Shown here: one piece after another, positions 57,300-60,000 of the stretch
Layout: every line of letters begins with the position of its first letter
How positions within the stretch are numbered: position 1 is the stretch's first letter
Origin: Bolinopsis microptera
Taxonomy: Eukaryota; Ctenophora; Tentaculata; Lobata; Bolinopsidae
Length of the DNA: 60,000 bases
Direction of reading: 5' to 3'
Assembly (NCBI RefSeq): GCF_026151205.1
Contig: NC_087078.1
Span: 16,635,118 to 16,695,117 of the forward strand
Translations under genes and position numbers: made by a program
Notes under the pieces: generated by a model
The model's input: only the letters and a program-made list of their open reading frames with translations
Database searches by the model: none
What the model was told of the DNA's origin: nothing

Positions 57300-60000
57300 C
57301 TCGAATAAACATGTTGTAACAACCCAGGCGTTTAAACCTTATTTGATAATCTTAAAAACACAGCTAAAATAAAGCTAGAAGATCCGTCACTTCTTTTTCT
57401 TCTTGGTATGATGTTCGGTAGAGTACGTGAAATGAGTAATTAGTGACCAATTACACAATAATTACACAATAATTGCACAATTAATTCCCAGTTCGCCACA
57501 CAACTTCCGTAATAAAGGCACGGTAACTGGTGTTGCTCAACTCATTTATTTAGCACACAATCTACTTAAATCACGATTAGCAGTGATTTCATATATATTT
57601 TCTTAATTGCCCTACTAGAATGGAAAACTGGATGGCATCTGTGCTGTGCTGCAATGTTTCGGACATGTCACAAGCACTGAAACATAAGTTTTTTTAATAT
57701 GGTCGGATGCAATATTTAATGCATAATATCCTTTATATTCACAGAATCACTCTTATTTTGACTGCATATCTTTTTTTAGTGTGGAAAAACCGTCCGACTT
57801 ACTGAACCTAATTGAACTATTTTTGGGTTCAATTAGCATATGTTCATTGTTCATGCTAAGCCTCATAATGATCAATCGAACTGTCAATAAGCATTCTTCA
57901 GCTGTAATGATGGGAATGATGAGACTAATTTCCTTCCATCTTACTTTGAACTTAACCTCAATCGCCAGATTGACGACAATATTGACGTAAGATTCTTACC
58001 ACGCCACCACAATCGCTAATCAGGCCACGATATGAAAGTCTTGAATAAGACTTCATATTTGTAGGGGCAGACATATTGACTCTGTTCAGGAGAAAAACGT
58101 GCTGGAAATGATCATCAAACGAACAATATATATTCTAATATGAATAAATTAGTTGGCACCTTAATATTTATTAGAAATATCAACTTTGTTGGTCAACTGT
58201 TACAATCTCCTTTTAATCCAGGTGTTGGTACCTTGTTAGTTCACCCACCATACGTCCGGTGTAAAATATACCAACTAACTATCCAACTAACAGGTGTAAT
58301 CCTATTACATTCGTGCCAATTAAGTAATTAAACCTAAGATTTGTGTGAGAATATCGCCTGCTCAGTACGGCCCCTCCCTGAATACTTCAGAAAGTCGTCT
58401 AAATCCTGGGTTCTCGTTTCTGCCAAAGTTGCTTTTAATTATGGTGGGGGTGTGACCGGGACGACATTATCTGAGTACCGGGCAATTAAAGATAATATCT
58501 GGCGTGGCCTGCAGTAATTATTAAAACCAATCATTAAGAAGCGCATGGCTTCTTCCTGATAACTTATAAATGATTTCAACTGATCAGTTTCTGGCAGCCA
58601 TTTAGTTAGAACTAATTATCACGAGATTGAACACAGCCTGTCAGATGACGAGCTTATCAAGTTATTAATATTGATAAGACTGTGCTGGCGGGTATTCAAG
58701 ATATATATCATGATGCATATCATGGTATTCGTGATATGTAGTTCATGGTATTCTTGATATGTTGTATATGCTTATGGTATGTTTGGTAATTAATTATGAC
58801 AAAGTGCCCCCAGCATAGTTGTGATAATGTGATTATATCCCAGCTCCTAGATAGTAGATATTATGCCTATTAGATTGATTAGAGCACTTGTGCTGTTTCA
58901 AGTGCATGATGATATTATCATCTTCACGCATCACGGAGATCGACTATGAATCCTTATTTGATATGATTGATTGGAACAGCTTTGCTCTTTCAATATACAA
59001 TCAAATTCTCGGAACCAGTAAGGATTAAATGTCAGGAATGTCAGGAATGACTTCACCGCTGCATCTAAGCTGGGCTCCATGGCAACTGATCCTATCTCAC
59101 TTGTGTGGCATCTCGGTGATATCTAAAATATCTAAACTATGTGGATATATGGTATGCGCACTATTTCATGTGACTATCTACTGATAGTATTATAGACCTA
59201 AGGGTATAGACAGTTTAAATTGTTATTCTGACAGACCATCATTAAGCTAGTTAGCTTTAGCTAGATAACTTTATTTTTCTAAATCAACGCATTGTAATAT
59301 GTATGGCATAATTGTGAAGTAAAAGATTAAAACTTGTAATATTTTTAAGATCTCTTTCTCTTTGACCAATCATTGAAAAAAGTCATCGAAAGAAAAGAAC
59401 ATGAAGGCGAATCGAAATCACGTGTAAAGACCAAATCACGCGTATTCGTAAAGATAAACGTGATCATATATAAAAATATAAAAATGTAAACGTGATCCTA
59501 GCTAAGTCTACTCTCACCCGTCATTAGCATATTTATATATAATACAAAAACATTATATTATTATGCTCAATGAATAATAATGAACAATAATCGAAACCAT
59601 TTAACGCGTAATCATAACTATTATATATGTTGCGTATTTTATCTTCAATAATATAATTTAAAAGTCCGTAACTACTTATTACTGTGTAAGTTTACGTAAT
59701 GTAAGTGTAGACGCCAAGCAGGGAAGAATGGTTAATGGTTATATGATGTCATTAGATGGCTGTAACCTTTTATAATAGCAGTAATTGATAATTGATAAAG
59801 TGGGTACAGAACGTACTAGATTTATTATTATGTCATTATAGAATGTAGACAGCTAGAGTCTCTAGAGGGGTACCTGTTGTGCAGCCATTATACGATATTC
59901 CAGTGGGCAGTGCAATAATATCTTAATGTGTAATCCAATTTGATGCATGCCTCAAATTATCGTATTTGATATCCATTTGATGTAACATGCCAGCCAGGAT
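57300..60000. other. No supported feature
   Basis: AT-rich DNA with short frames only. No splice-supported exons, element ends or RNA genes were seen. Confidence 0.4.

Noticed and set aside
57781-57990. A short hydrophobic ORF that could be a membrane segment
   Set aside because: It has no start context or splice support, and AT-rich DNA readily gives such frames.

Overview
The window is AT-rich animal nuclear DNA. It shows spliced genes with long introns, GT-AG splice sites, extracellular modules on symmetrical phase-1 exons, and many eukaryotic transposable elements. The mix of ShKT, SRCR and LDLa modules with a rhodopsin-class 7TM domain points to a marine invertebrate. A cnidarian-like animal is my first guess and a sponge or another invertebrate is possible; nothing here fixes the taxon. 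No prokaryotic genes, tRNA, rRNA or CRISPR were seen.

Layout. 1-9060: a ~185-195 bp satellite in two opposed arrays (1-2245 forward, about 2890-9060 reverse) around a ~640 bp non-satellite spacer. 9480-11041 (+): the four last coding exons of PHAX, the snRNA export adaptor. 11900-14100: a broken FLYWCH/MULE-type transposase gene and a pogo-like DNA transposon with a transposase relic. 14328-34959 (-): one large receptor gene, assembled here from 15 exons whose phases all match. The joined frame is 5583 nt, or 1860 residues. In order it has a signal peptide, a Cys-rich module, two ShKT domains, two near-identical SRCR domains, an atypical third SRCR, an unassigned module, a fourth SRCR, a region with about six LDLa-like motifs, and a 7TM domain of LGR/RXFP type with no leucine-rich repeats. 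Its introns hold most of the mobile DNA: a hAT-type element with an 8-bp duplication, a large palindrome with Helitron-like tails, a TA-flanked inverted-repeat family, a 650-bp CCCT microsatellite, a piggyBac-like TTAA element that contains FLYWCH fragments in both arms, and about 107 copies of GGGTCA.

36011-37100 (-): the last exons of a C2-domain gene with an 8-nt frameshifting insertion. 38286-39020 (+): three phase-matched exons of an unrecognised gene. 40500-42950: two non-autonomous elements with target duplications and some orphan exons. 43500-49640 (+): fragments of a LINE, with an SGNH-esterase ORF1 and a reverse transcriptase, both full of stops. 50300-50863 (+): a PDZ exon and its downstream exon. 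51000-60000: mostly AT-rich sequence with no gene I can support, one 111-bp hAT-like MITE, small tandem repeats, and one possible terminal exon at about 57051-57293.

The main result is the receptor. Two of its modules (the ShKT exon pair and the SRCR exon) have been copied together with flanking intron, so the gene appears to be growing by exon duplication in a repeat-rich setting.
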